From the NCBI RefSeq assembly GCF_039812505.1, contig NZ_JBDIAQ010000190.1, positions 1-5,785 on the forward strand: DNA of 5,785 bases, given 5' to 3'. How positions within the stretch are numbered: the first letter of the stretch is position 1; every line of letters begins with the position of its first letter. Source of the stretch: Intrasporangium_A sp039812505 (GTDB lineage Bacteria; Actinomycetota; Actinomycetes; Actinomycetales; Dermatophilaceae). Both the position numbers and the translations under genes were made by a program. The notes beneath the pieces are model-generated. The model was not told the origin of the DNA and ran no database searches. It saw nothing but the letters and a program-made list of their open reading frames with translations. Positions 1-5,785 of the stretch are shown one piece after another.

Positions 1-84
1 TGCACTCTCGATCCGGAGAACTGCACTCTCGATCCGGAGAGTTGCACTCTCGATCCGGAGAACTGCACTGTCGATCAGGCGAAG
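1..84. repeat. Four tandem 21-bp direct repeats upstream of hutU
   Basis: Four head-to-tail units of exactly 21 bp lie at 1-21, 22-42, 43-63 and 64-84, each beginning TGCACT. Units 1 and 3 are identical. Unit 2 differs from them only in its last two variable positions (ending AGT instead of AAC). Unit 4 is degenerate and differs from unit 1 at four positions. The core CTCTC-GATCCG-GAG(A/G) of units 1-3 contains an inverted repeat. The array touches the left edge of the window, so it may continue upstream. A 21-bp period is two helical turns, which would put each unit on the same DNA face, as expected of an operator array. It could equally be a variable tandem repeat with no regulatory role. 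The repeat itself is plain in the sequence; its function is inference. Confidence 0.9.
22..46. promoter_or_regulatory. Candidate operator: near-perfect dyad in repeat unit 2
   Basis: Repeat unit 2 contains a perfect inverted repeat with 6-bp arms, ACTCTC (25-30) and GAGAGT (37-42), around the spacer GATCCG. The symmetry extends outward: TGC at 22-24 pairs with GCA at 44-46 if the single T at 43 is left out. Units 1 and 3 keep only the inner four base pairs of the arms, because they end in AAC rather than AGT. It lies about 140 bp before the hutU start, a plausible place for a regulator site in a substrate-induced catabolic operon. I do not recognise it as the site of a named regulator, and no regulator gene is visible here. 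Confidence 0.35.
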
Positions 85-172
85 TGCGTCCGACCTCCGG
101 CACCGCGGTACCCCCCGACACCGCGAAGTCCGGCGTCCCGACATGCCCGAATCCTTGAACCAGCCCGACCGA

Positions 173-179
173 GAAGGGA
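173..179 (+). promoter_or_regulatory. Ribosome binding site of hutU
   Basis: The purine-rich stretch GAAGGGA ends six bases before the ATG at 186. It supports this ATG as the hutU start, which also gives the usual urocanase N-terminus. I could not identify a convincing -35/-10 promoter pair between the repeat array and this site. Confidence 0.65.
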
Positions 180-185
180 ACTGAG

Positions 186-1841
186 ATGGAAGGTGCACGC
201 CCGGTCCGCGCCGCCCGCGGGACCACGCTGACCGCACGGTCGTGGGCCACGGAGGCCCCGCTGCGGATGCTCATGAACAACCTGGATCCAGAGGTCGCCG
301 AGCGGCCGGACGACCTGGTCGTCTACGGCGGCACGGGGCGGGCGGCGCGCAGCTGGCCGGCATACGACGCGATCGTGCGCACCCTGACCACACTGGCCGA
401 CGACGAGACGATGCTGGTCCAGTCCGGCAAGCCCGTCGGCGTGTTCCGCACCCACGAGTGGGCGCCGCGGGTGCTCATCGCGAACTCGAACCTGGTCGGC
501 GACTGGGCCAACTGGCCCGAGTTCCGGCGGCTGGAGCACCTCGGCCTGATCATGTACGGCCAGATGACCGCGGGGTCGTGGATCTACATCGGCACCCAGG
601 GGATCGTCCAGGGCACCTTCGAGACGTTCGCGGCCGTCGCCGACAAGCGGTTCGGCGGGACTCTCGCCGGCACGTTGACGCTCACCGGCGGGTGCGGCGG
701 CATGGGCGGGGCGCAGCCGCTCGCGGTTACCCTGAACGAGGGCGCCTGCCTCATCGTCGACGTCGACCCCGAGCGGCTGCACCGGCGGGTCGAGTACCGC
801 TACCTCGACGAGGTCGCCGACAACCTGGACGACGCGGTCGAGAAGGCCCTGCTGGCCAAGCAGGAGCGGCGCGGCTGGAGCGTCGGCGTGGTCGGCAACG
901 CGGCCACCGTCTTCGCGGAGCTGCTGCGCCGGGGGGTGCCGATCGACATCGTCACCGACCAGACGTCGGCGCATGACCCGCTGTCGTACCTGCCCGAGGA
1001 CGTCGACCTGGCCGACTGGCACGAGTTCGCCGAGAAGAAGCCGGAGGAGTTCACCGACCGCGCCCGCGCCTCGATGGCCAAGCAGGTCAAGGCCATGGTC
1101 GAGTTCCAGGACGGCGGGGCCGAGGTCTTCGACTACGGCAACTCGATCCGCGACGAGGCGCGCCATGGCGGCTACGAGCGGGCGTTCGAGTTCCCCGGGT
1201 TCGTGCCGGCCTACATCCGGCCGCTCTTCTGCGAGGGCAAGGGCCCGTTCCGCTGGGCCGCGCTCTCGGGTGACCCGAAGGACATCTACGCCACCGACAA
1301 GGCCGTGATGGACCTGTTCCCGGACAACGACCGGCTGCAGAAGTGGATGCGCGGGGCCCGCGAGAAGATCGCCTTCCAGGGCCTGCCCGCCCGGATCTGC
1401 TGGCTCGGCTACGGCGAGCGCGACAAGGCCGGCCTGGCCTTCAACGACCTCGTCGCCTCCGGTGAGATCTCGGCGCCGATCGTGATCGGGCGCGACCACC
1501 TGGACTGCGGTTCGGTGGCCTCGCCCTACCGCGAGACCGAGGCGATGGCCGACGGGTCCGACGCGATCGCGGACTGGCCGTTGCTGAACGCGCTGGTCAA
1601 CACCTCGTCCGGCGCCTCGTGGGTCTCGATCCACCACGGCGGCGGCGTCGGCATCGGCCGCTCCATCCATGCCGGGCAGGTTTCGCTCGCCGACGGCACC
1701 CCGCTGGCCGCCGAGAAGCTCGCACGAGTGCTCACCAACGACCCGGGCATGGGTGTGATCCGCCACGTCGATGCCGGCTACGACATCGCCGAGCGGGTCG
1801 CCCAGGAACGCGGCGTGCGGATCCCCATGCAGGAGAGCTGA
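186..1841 (+). CDS. hutU: Urocanate hydratase (urocanase)
   Basis: HutU (EC 4.2.1.49) adds water to urocanate to give 4-imidazolone-5-propionate, the second step of histidine degradation, in the cytoplasm with tightly bound NAD+ as electrophilic cofactor. The 551-residue length is normal for the family. Visible family blocks are LTARSW and APLRMLMNNLDPEV near the N-terminus, YGGTG at 47-51, GDWANWPEF near 105, YGQMTAGSWIYIGTQG from 124, the glycine-rich TGGCGGMGGAQ at 167-177 in the NAD-binding region, FDYGNSIR from 315, and LPARICWLGYGER with Cys405, which corresponds to the conserved active-site-region cysteine (Cys410 of the Pseudomonas putida enzyme as I recall it). GRDHLDCGSVASP, HHGGGVGIG (from 483) and LTNDPGMGVIRH follow in the C-terminal part. 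It is complete and first in the visible operon, with a good ribosome binding site; the next gene begins 4 nt after its stop. No damage or odd residue is seen. Confidence 0.97.
   Translation: MEGARPVRAARGTTLTARSWATEAPLRMLMNNLDPEVAERPDDLVVYGGTGRAARSWPAYDAIVRTLTTLADDETMLVQSGKPVGVFRTHEWAPRVLIANSNLVGDWANWPEFRRLEHLGLIMYGQMTAGSWIYIGTQGIVQGTFETFAAVADKRFGGTLAGTLTLTGGCGGMGGAQPLAVTLNEGACLIVDVDPERLHRRVEYRYLDEVADNLDDAVEKALLAKQERRGWSVGVVGNAATVFAELLRRGVPIDIVTDQTSAHDPLSYLPEDVDLADWHEFAEKKPEEFTDRARASMAKQVKAMVEFQDGGAEVFDYGNSIRDEARHGGYERAFEFPGFVPAYIRPLFCEGKGPFRWAALSGDPKDIYATDKAVMDLFPDNDRLQKWMRGAREKIAFQGLPARICWLGYGERDKAGLAFNDLVASGEISAPIVIGRDHLDCGSVASPYRETEAMADGSDAIADWPLLNALVNTSSGASWVSIHHGGGVGIGRSIHAGQVSLADGTPLAAEKLARVLTNDPGMGVIRHVDAGYDIAERVAQERGVRIPMQES
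1831..1837 (+). promoter_or_regulatory. Ribosome binding site of the amidohydrolase, inside the hutU end
   Basis: AGGAGAG lies within the last codons of hutU, eight bases before the GTG at 1846. It favours that GTG over the in-frame ATG at 1771, which would overlap hutU by 71 bases and add a 25-residue N-terminal segment with no resemblance to the family. Confidence 0.7.
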
Positions 1842-1845
1842 ACCC

Positions 1846-3171
1846 GTGAGCGAGCCTTCCGTCGCGGTGGCTCGGGAGTTCGACCGGATGTGGGACGACC
1901 TGCATCCGGTCGGACGCTCGGAGTCCACCGGCGGGTACCGCCGGTTCGCACTGACCCGCGAGGACCACACGCTGCGCGAGTGGTTCGCCGGCGAGAGCGC
2001 GCGCCGTGGACTCGACCTGACCACCGACCGGATGGGCAACCAGTGGGCCTGGTGGGGCGACCCGGACGACGCGCCCGGACAGGGCGTCGTGATCGGGTCG
2101 CACCTCGACTCGGTGCCCGACGGCGGCGCCTACGACGGGCCGCTCGGGGTGGTGTCCGCGTTCGCCGTGATCGACGCGTTGCGGGAGCAGGGACTGCGGC
2201 CCGACCGACCGCTGGGGGTCGTCAACTTCACCGACGAGGAGGGGGCACGCTTCGGCGTCGCGTGCGCCGGCTCCCGGGTCATCACCGGGGCACTCGGCGC
2301 CGACCGCGCGCGCAACCTCGTCGACACCGACGGGGTGAGCATGGCCGAGGCGCTGCGGGTGGCCGGCCGCGACCCGCACGTGATCGGTCGGGACGAGGAG
2401 GCGCTGCGTCGCGTCGGCTGCTTCGTGGAGCTGCACGTGGAGCAGGGCCGCGCCCTGGCCGACCTGGACCCGGCCACCTCGGCGGTCGCGATCGGCACCA
2501 ACATCTGGCCGCACGGCCGGTGGCGCATCGACCTGCCCGGCATGGCGAACCACGCCGGGACCACCCGTCTCGAGGACCGTCACGACGCCACCCTGCTCGC
2601 CGCCGAGATGGTCCTGGCGGTCCGGGCCGAGGCGCAGCGCCACTCGACGGTGGCCACCGTCGGCAAGCTGCGGCTCGACCCGGGCGGCGTCAACGCGATC
2701 GCCTCGCACGCCACGGTGTGGCTCGACACCCGCGGCCCGGTCGAGCCGGACGTGCGGGCCACCGTGTCGGCCCTCGCCGACGAGGTGGCCCAGCGTGGAG
2801 GTCGGATCAGCGAGGAGTCCTGGACCCCGACCACGCATTTCGACGCGGGACTGGTCTCCCGGTTGAGCGCGGTGCTGGGCGACCACGTCCCGCTGCTCGG
2901 CACCGGTGCCGGACACGACGCCGGCATCCTCGCCACCGCCGGGCTGCCGACCGCGATGCTGTTCGTCCGCAACCCCACCGGGGTGTCGCACTCCCCGGAG
3001 GAGTTCGCCGAGCCGGGCGACTGCCACCGCGGCGTGGCCGCGCTCACCCGGGTGGTGCAGGATCTCGTGACCGGAGCGGAGCTGCCGTTGCGTGGCGATA
3101 CCTCGTCGACCGGTGCGGAGGGCAGCCCACCACCCGCGGGCCCGTCGCAGGCCCTGTCGGACCCGTCGTGA
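1846..3171 (+). CDS. M20-family amidohydrolase (allantoate / N-carbamoyl-L-amino-acid hydrolase type)
   Basis: A 441-residue dinuclear-metal (usually zinc or manganese) amidase of the hydantoinase/carbamoylase branch of peptidase family M20. Metal and catalytic motifs are all present: GSHLDS with His86, YDG with Asp97, FTDEEGARFG with Glu131 (general base) and Glu132 (metal), ELHVEQG with His197, and GVSHSPEE with His382. The lid domain (about 211-325) has GMANHAGTTR with His236, then Asn283 and Arg296, spaced 13 apart as in substrate-carboxylate-binding residues of the family; GAGHDA is at 354-359. The start is GTG, 4 nt after hutU. The last 32 or so residues (from 410) are Pro/Gly/Ser-rich and probably disordered. 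Family members remove carbamoyl groups from N-carbamoyl amino acids or allantoate. Its place between hutU and hutF, with no hutG in view, suggests N-formylglutamate as substrate; that is inference. The family call is firm, the substrate is not. Confidence 0.93.
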   Translation: MSEPSVAVAREFDRMWDDLHPVGRSESTGGYRRFALTREDHTLREWFAGESARRGLDLTTDRMGNQWAWWGDPDDAPGQGVVIGSHLDSVPDGGAYDGPLGVVSAFAVIDALREQGLRPDRPLGVVNFTDEEGARFGVACAGSRVITGALGADRARNLVDTDGVSMAEALRVAGRDPHVIGRDEEALRRVGCFVELHVEQGRALADLDPATSAVAIGTNIWPHGRWRIDLPGMANHAGTTRLEDRHDATLLAAEMVLAVRAEAQRHSTVATVGKLRLDPGGVNAIASHATVWLDTRGPVEPDVRATVSALADEVAQRGGRISEESWTPTTHFDAGLVSRLSAVLGDHVPLLGTGAGHDAGILATAGLPTAMLFVRNPTGVSHSPEEFAEPGDCHRGVAALTRVVQDLVTGAELPLRGDTSSTGAEGSPPPAGPSQALSDPS

Positions 3172-4562
3172 CGGCGTACTGGGCCGCCCACGCGCTGCTG
3201 CCGGACGGGCCGGCCGAGTCCGTGCGGTTCGAGGTGACCGACGGCCGGTTCACCGCGGTGACCGCGAGGGATGGCTCCGAGGGCGCGCGACGGCTGCCCG
3301 GGGTGGTCGTGCCCGGCTTCGCCAACTGCCACAGCCACGCGTTCCACCGGGCGCTACGGGGTCGCACCCACCACGGCGGCGGCACCTTCTGGACCTGGCG
3401 CGAGGTCATGTATGCCGTCGCCGCGCGCCTCGACCCCGACTCCTACCTCGCGCTGGCGCGGGCCACCTACGCCGAGATGGCCCTGACCGGCATCACCGCC
3501 GTCGGTGAGTTCCACTACGTGCACCACGCCCCGGGCGGCACGCCCTACGCGAACCCCAACGCGATGGGCGAGGCGCTCCGGCAGGCCGCCGCTGAGGCCG
3601 GGGTGCGCCTGACGCTGCTCGACACCTGCTACGTGTCGGGCGGGCTGGGTGGTGCCGGGCACCTGGCGATGTCACCGGAGCAGCAGCGGTTCGGCGACGG
3701 GGACGCCGACGGGTGGGCCCGCCGCTGGCGTGAGCTGGAAGGCGACGAGAACACCGTCATCGGCGCCGCGATCCACTCGGTCCGGGCCGTGCCCCGCGAC
3801 CAGATCCCCACCGTCGTCCAGGCCTCGGGCGAGGCGCCGCTGCACGTGCACCTGTCCGAGCAGCCCGCCGAGAACGAGACCTGCCAGCAGGTCTACGGCT
3901 GCACCCCCACCCAGCTGTTGCACGATGCCTCGGCCCTGGGGCAGCGTACGACCGCCGTGCACGCCACCCACCTGACCACGGGCGACATCGGGCTGCTCGG
4001 TGGCACCGGGACCACCTGCTGCTTCTGTCCCACCACCGAGCGCGACCTCGCCGACGGCATCGGGCCGGCACGCGCGCTGCTCGATGGCGGCAGCCCGCTC
4101 AGCCTGGGCTCCGACCAGCACGCTGTGATCGACCTGATGGAGGAGGCTCGCGCCCTGGAGATGCACGAGCGGCTCGCGACCCTGCAGCGGGGCCGGTTCG
4201 AGCACGCCCAGCTGCTGGCGGCCGCCACCGACCACCCCAGTATCGGCTGGCCCGACGCCGGCCGGCTGGAGGCGGGAGCGCGTGCCGACCTGGTCGCGAT
4301 CCGCGCCGACTCGCCCCGCACGGCGGGCGCCCATCCCGACCAGATCCTGTACGCCGCCGGCGGCGCGGACGTGCACACCGTGGTCAAGGACGGCGAGGTG
4401 ATCGTCGACGCCGGCCGGCACCGGCTCGGCGACGTCGGCAGGATGGTCGCAGCTGCGGTCGTCGCGCTGACCTCGGCCGTCCGCCCGGACGGCCCGGCCC
4501 GGCAGGCCGGGCAACGCAGTGGCCCCCCGCAACGTGTCGCAACCGCACAGGAGGACGTATGA
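3168..4562 (+). CDS. hutF: Formimidoylglutamate deiminase
   Basis: HutF (EC 3.5.3.13) hydrolyses N-formimino-L-glutamate to N-formyl-L-glutamate and ammonia in the cytoplasm. It is a mononuclear-zinc member of the amidohydrolase superfamily. The 464-residue protein has a short N-terminal beta part (YWAAHALLPDG) and then the barrel: GFANCHSHAFHRALRG with metal ligands His55 and His57, HVHLSEQPAE with ligand His228 and Glu231, HATHL with His265, the CPTTERDLADG loop near 285-295, and SLGSDQHAVIDLMEEAR with Asp316. The spacings between His228, His265 and Asp316 match those I recall for the Pseudomonas aeruginosa enzyme. The NCHSHAFHR and SDQH motifs separate HutF from guanine and cytosine deaminases. 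The GTG start overlaps the previous stop as GTGA and has no Shine-Dalgarno sequence, so translation probably depends on coupling to the upstream gene. The last 29 residues (from 436) are low-complexity and look like a non-essential tail. Confidence 0.95.
   Translation: MTAYWAAHALLPDGPAESVRFEVTDGRFTAVTARDGSEGARRLPGVVVPGFANCHSHAFHRALRGRTHHGGGTFWTWREVMYAVAARLDPDSYLALARATYAEMALTGITAVGEFHYVHHAPGGTPYANPNAMGEALRQAAAEAGVRLTLLDTCYVSGGLGGAGHLAMSPEQQRFGDGDADGWARRWRELEGDENTVIGAAIHSVRAVPRDQIPTVVQASGEAPLHVHLSEQPAENETCQQVYGCTPTQLLHDASALGQRTTAVHATHLTTGDIGLLGGTGTTCCFCPTTERDLADGIGPARALLDGGSPLSLGSDQHAVIDLMEEARALEMHERLATLQRGRFEHAQLLAAATDHPSIGWPDAGRLEAGARADLVAIRADSPRTAGAHPDQILYAAGGADVHTVVKDGEVIVDAGRHRLGDVGRMVAAAVVALTSAVRPDGPARQAGQRSGPPQRVATAQEDV
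4549..4555 (+). promoter_or_regulatory. Ribosome binding site of hutI, inside the hutF end
   Basis: AGGAGGA lies in the last codons of hutF, only four bases before the ATG at 4559. It is the strongest Shine-Dalgarno sequence in the window and fixes the hutI start, although the spacing is slightly short. Confidence 0.75.
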
Positions 4563-5737
4563 GCGCCACCGTCGTCACCGGGATCAGCGAGCTGGTGACC
4601 AACGACCCGGCGCGCGAGCGTGGGCTGCTCGGCATCCTCGAGGACGCGGCACTCGTGATCGACGGCGGCCGGGTCGGCTGGATCGGTCCCGGGTCGGCCG
4701 CGCCGGATGCCGACGAGCGGGTCGAGCTGGATGGGCAGACGCTGCTGCCGGGCTTCGTCGACAGCCACTCGCACCTCGTGTTCGCCGGTGACCGCAGCGC
4801 CGAGTTCGTGGCCCGGATGACCGGGACCCCCTATGACGGCGGAGGCATCGCGGTCACCCGAGAGGCGACCTGCGCCGCCTCCGACGAACAGCTGCGGGCC
4901 CTGGTGCAGGCCCGCGTGGCCGAGATGGCCGCGCTCGGCACCACGACGGTTGAGATCAAGAGTGGCTACGGCCTGACCGTCGAGCAGGAGGCGCGGGCCC
5001 TGCGGATCGCCGCCGAGTTCACCGGCGAGACGACGTACCTGGGGGCGCACGTGGTGCCGCCCGAGTACCACGCCGACCGAGCGGCATACGTGCAGCTGTG
5101 CGCCGGGGAGATGCTCGAGGCCTGCGCCCCCCACGCCCGCTGGGTCGACGTCTTCTGCGAGCCGAACAGCCGGTACGCCTTCACCGAGGACGAGGCGCGC
5201 CACATCCTGTCGGCGGGCAAGCAGCACGGGCTGCTGGTGCGCGTGCACGGCAACCAGCTGGGCCCCGGCCCGGGCGTGCAGGTCGCCGTCGACCTCGGGG
5301 CCGCGAGCGTGGACCACTGCACGTACCTGTCCGACGCCGACGTGGCGGCACTCGCCGGCTCGGACACGGTGGCGACCCTGCTGCCCGGGGTCGAGTTCTC
5401 GACCCGCTCGCCCTACCCGGACGTGCGGCGCCTGATCGATGCCGGGGTGGCGGTGGCGTTGGCCAGCGACTGCAACCCGGGCACCTGCAACAGCAGCTCG
5501 ATGCCGCTGATGGTCGCCCTCGCCGTGCGCGAGATGGGCATGACCCCGGAGGAGGCGGTGTATGCCGCCACCGCCGGATCCGCCCGGGCGTTGCGCCGGG
5601 AGGACGTCGGAACGGTCCGGTTGGGCACCTCGGTCGACGACCTCGCGGTGCTGACCGCGCCGTCCCACCGACACCTTGCCTACCGGCCGGGCATGCCGAT
5701 CGCGCATCGACTCTCGGATGCTGTCAGGCTGAGCTGA
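4559..5737 (+). CDS. hutI: Imidazolonepropionase
   Basis: HutI (EC 3.5.2.7) hydrolyses 4-imidazolone-5-propionate to N-formimino-L-glutamate, the substrate of HutF, in the cytoplasm. It is a metal-dependent amidohydrolase-superfamily enzyme; 392 residues is close to the usual 400. In order: LLPGFVDSHSHLVFAGDR with ligands His70 and His72, EIKSGYGLT with Tyr137, YLGAHVVPPEY with His164, VDVFCE, VRVHGNQLG with metal ligand His230, SVDHCTYL with His253, and ALASDCNPGT with Asp304. The KSGYGL, PPEY and DCNPGT motifs are HutI-specific. The HGNQ motif replaces the HADE or HAEQ seen in Bacillus and Pseudomonas enzymes, but I believe it is normal for actinobacterial HutI. The start overlaps the hutF stop as ATGA and has a strong ribosome binding site. 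It is the last gene of the visible cluster and is complete. Confidence 0.97.
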   Translation: MSATVVTGISELVTNDPARERGLLGILEDAALVIDGGRVGWIGPGSAAPDADERVELDGQTLLPGFVDSHSHLVFAGDRSAEFVARMTGTPYDGGGIAVTREATCAASDEQLRALVQARVAEMAALGTTTVEIKSGYGLTVEQEARALRIAAEFTGETTYLGAHVVPPEYHADRAAYVQLCAGEMLEACAPHARWVDVFCEPNSRYAFTEDEARHILSAGKQHGLLVRVHGNQLGPGPGVQVAVDLGAASVDHCTYLSDADVAALAGSDTVATLLPGVEFSTRSPYPDVRRLIDAGVAVALASDCNPGTCNSSSMPLMVALAVREMGMTPEEAVYAATAGSARALRREDVGTVRLGTSVDDLAVLTAPSHRHLAYRPGMPIAHRLSDAVRLS

Positions 5738-5785
5738 CGGCGCTGCATGTCGGTTTGGCGGCCGGGCGCGCCGACGCACGCCGAC

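Noticed and set aside
22..46. Resemblance of the dyad to the CIRCE element (HrcA site), since both contain GCACTC and GAGT arms
   Set aside because: The spacer is 10 rather than 9, the right arm reads GAGTTGC rather than GAGTGC, the outer TTA/TAA ends are missing, the site is tandemly repeated and no chaperone gene follows.
1..84. CRISPR array
   Set aside because: The units are only 21 bp and lie head to tail with no unique spacers between them.
2..184. An open + strand frame through the repeat array to a TGA at 182-184, which could be the tail of an upstream gene with a seven-residue repeat (ALSIRRT)
   Set aside because: The repeat unit contains no stop in any frame on either strand, so an open frame here means little. 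The translation is Arg-rich with no recognisable domain. It cannot be fully excluded without upstream sequence.
687..716. Cysteine inside the HutU NAD-region motif (GGCGGMGGAQ rather than AGLGGMGGAQ)
   Set aside because: I recall the same cysteine-containing version in other actinobacterial urocanases, so it is likely a clade feature and not unusual.
75..2039. A 654-codon open frame on the - strand opposite hutU and the start of the amidohydrolase
   Set aside because: The + strand proteins are unmistakable family members across this stretch. The antisense translation is Gly/Arg/Val/Asp-rich with no recognisable fold, as expected of frames opposite high-GC codons. The same applies to the long - strand frames at 1732-3027 and 3893-5779.
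1890..3167. In-frame extension of hutF far upstream of position 3168
   Set aside because: The translation before 3168 is Arg/Pro/Gly-rich and overlaps the real amidohydrolase gene. HutF homology begins with the YWAAHALLPDG segment right after the GTG at 3168.
5749..5775. Possible terminator hairpin after hutI (GTCGG at 5749-5753 with CCGAC at 5771-5775)
   Set aside because: The stem is only five pairs with a long GC-rich loop and no T-run. In such GC-rich DNA this is expected by chance.
5747..5785. ATG at 5747 with an open frame to the window edge, as a possible start of a downstream gene
   Set aside because: It covers only 13 codons, has no ribosome binding site and shows no recognisable sequence, so it cannot be supported from this window.

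Overview
This is a high-GC window of the kind found in actinobacteria, with strong G/C preference at third codon positions and GTG starts. The protein motifs match actinobacterial versions of the histidine utilisation (hut) enzymes. I cannot place it at family or genus level. It carries four tightly packed genes, all on the + strand, that form most of a histidine degradation operon: hutU (urocanate hydratase), an M20-family amidohydrolase of the allantoate / N-carbamoyl-amino-acid hydrolase type, hutF (formimidoylglutamate deiminase) and hutI (imidazolonepropionase).

Layout: positions 1-185 are a leader with no convincing gene. It begins inside an array of four 21-bp tandem direct repeats (1-84), followed by about 100 bp of unremarkable GC-rich DNA and a Shine-Dalgarno sequence before hutU. 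hutU (186-1841) is followed after 4 nt by the amidohydrolase (1846-3171). That gene overlaps hutF (3168-4562) by 4 nt (GTGA), and hutF overlaps hutI (4559-5737) by 4 nt (ATGA). The last 48 bases (5738-5785) hold no supported gene or clear terminator.

How the genes work together: HutU turns urocanate into imidazolonepropionate. HutI opens that ring to N-formimino-L-glutamate. HutF deiminates it to N-formyl-L-glutamate and ammonia. The last step, N-formylglutamate to glutamate plus formate, is normally done by HutG, and no HutG is in the window. The M20 amidohydrolase sits between hutU and hutF and would be chemically suited to cleave an N-acylated amino acid, so it is the natural candidate for this step; that is an inference. 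Histidine ammonia-lyase (hutH), a regulator and a transporter are not in the window and may lie outside it.

The enzymes themselves are conventional and keep their catalytic residues. The two points most worth following are the 21-bp repeat array upstream of hutU, which contains an internal dyad and looks like either a multi-site operator or a tandem repeat tract, and the unassigned amidohydrolase in the place where a deformylase is expected.
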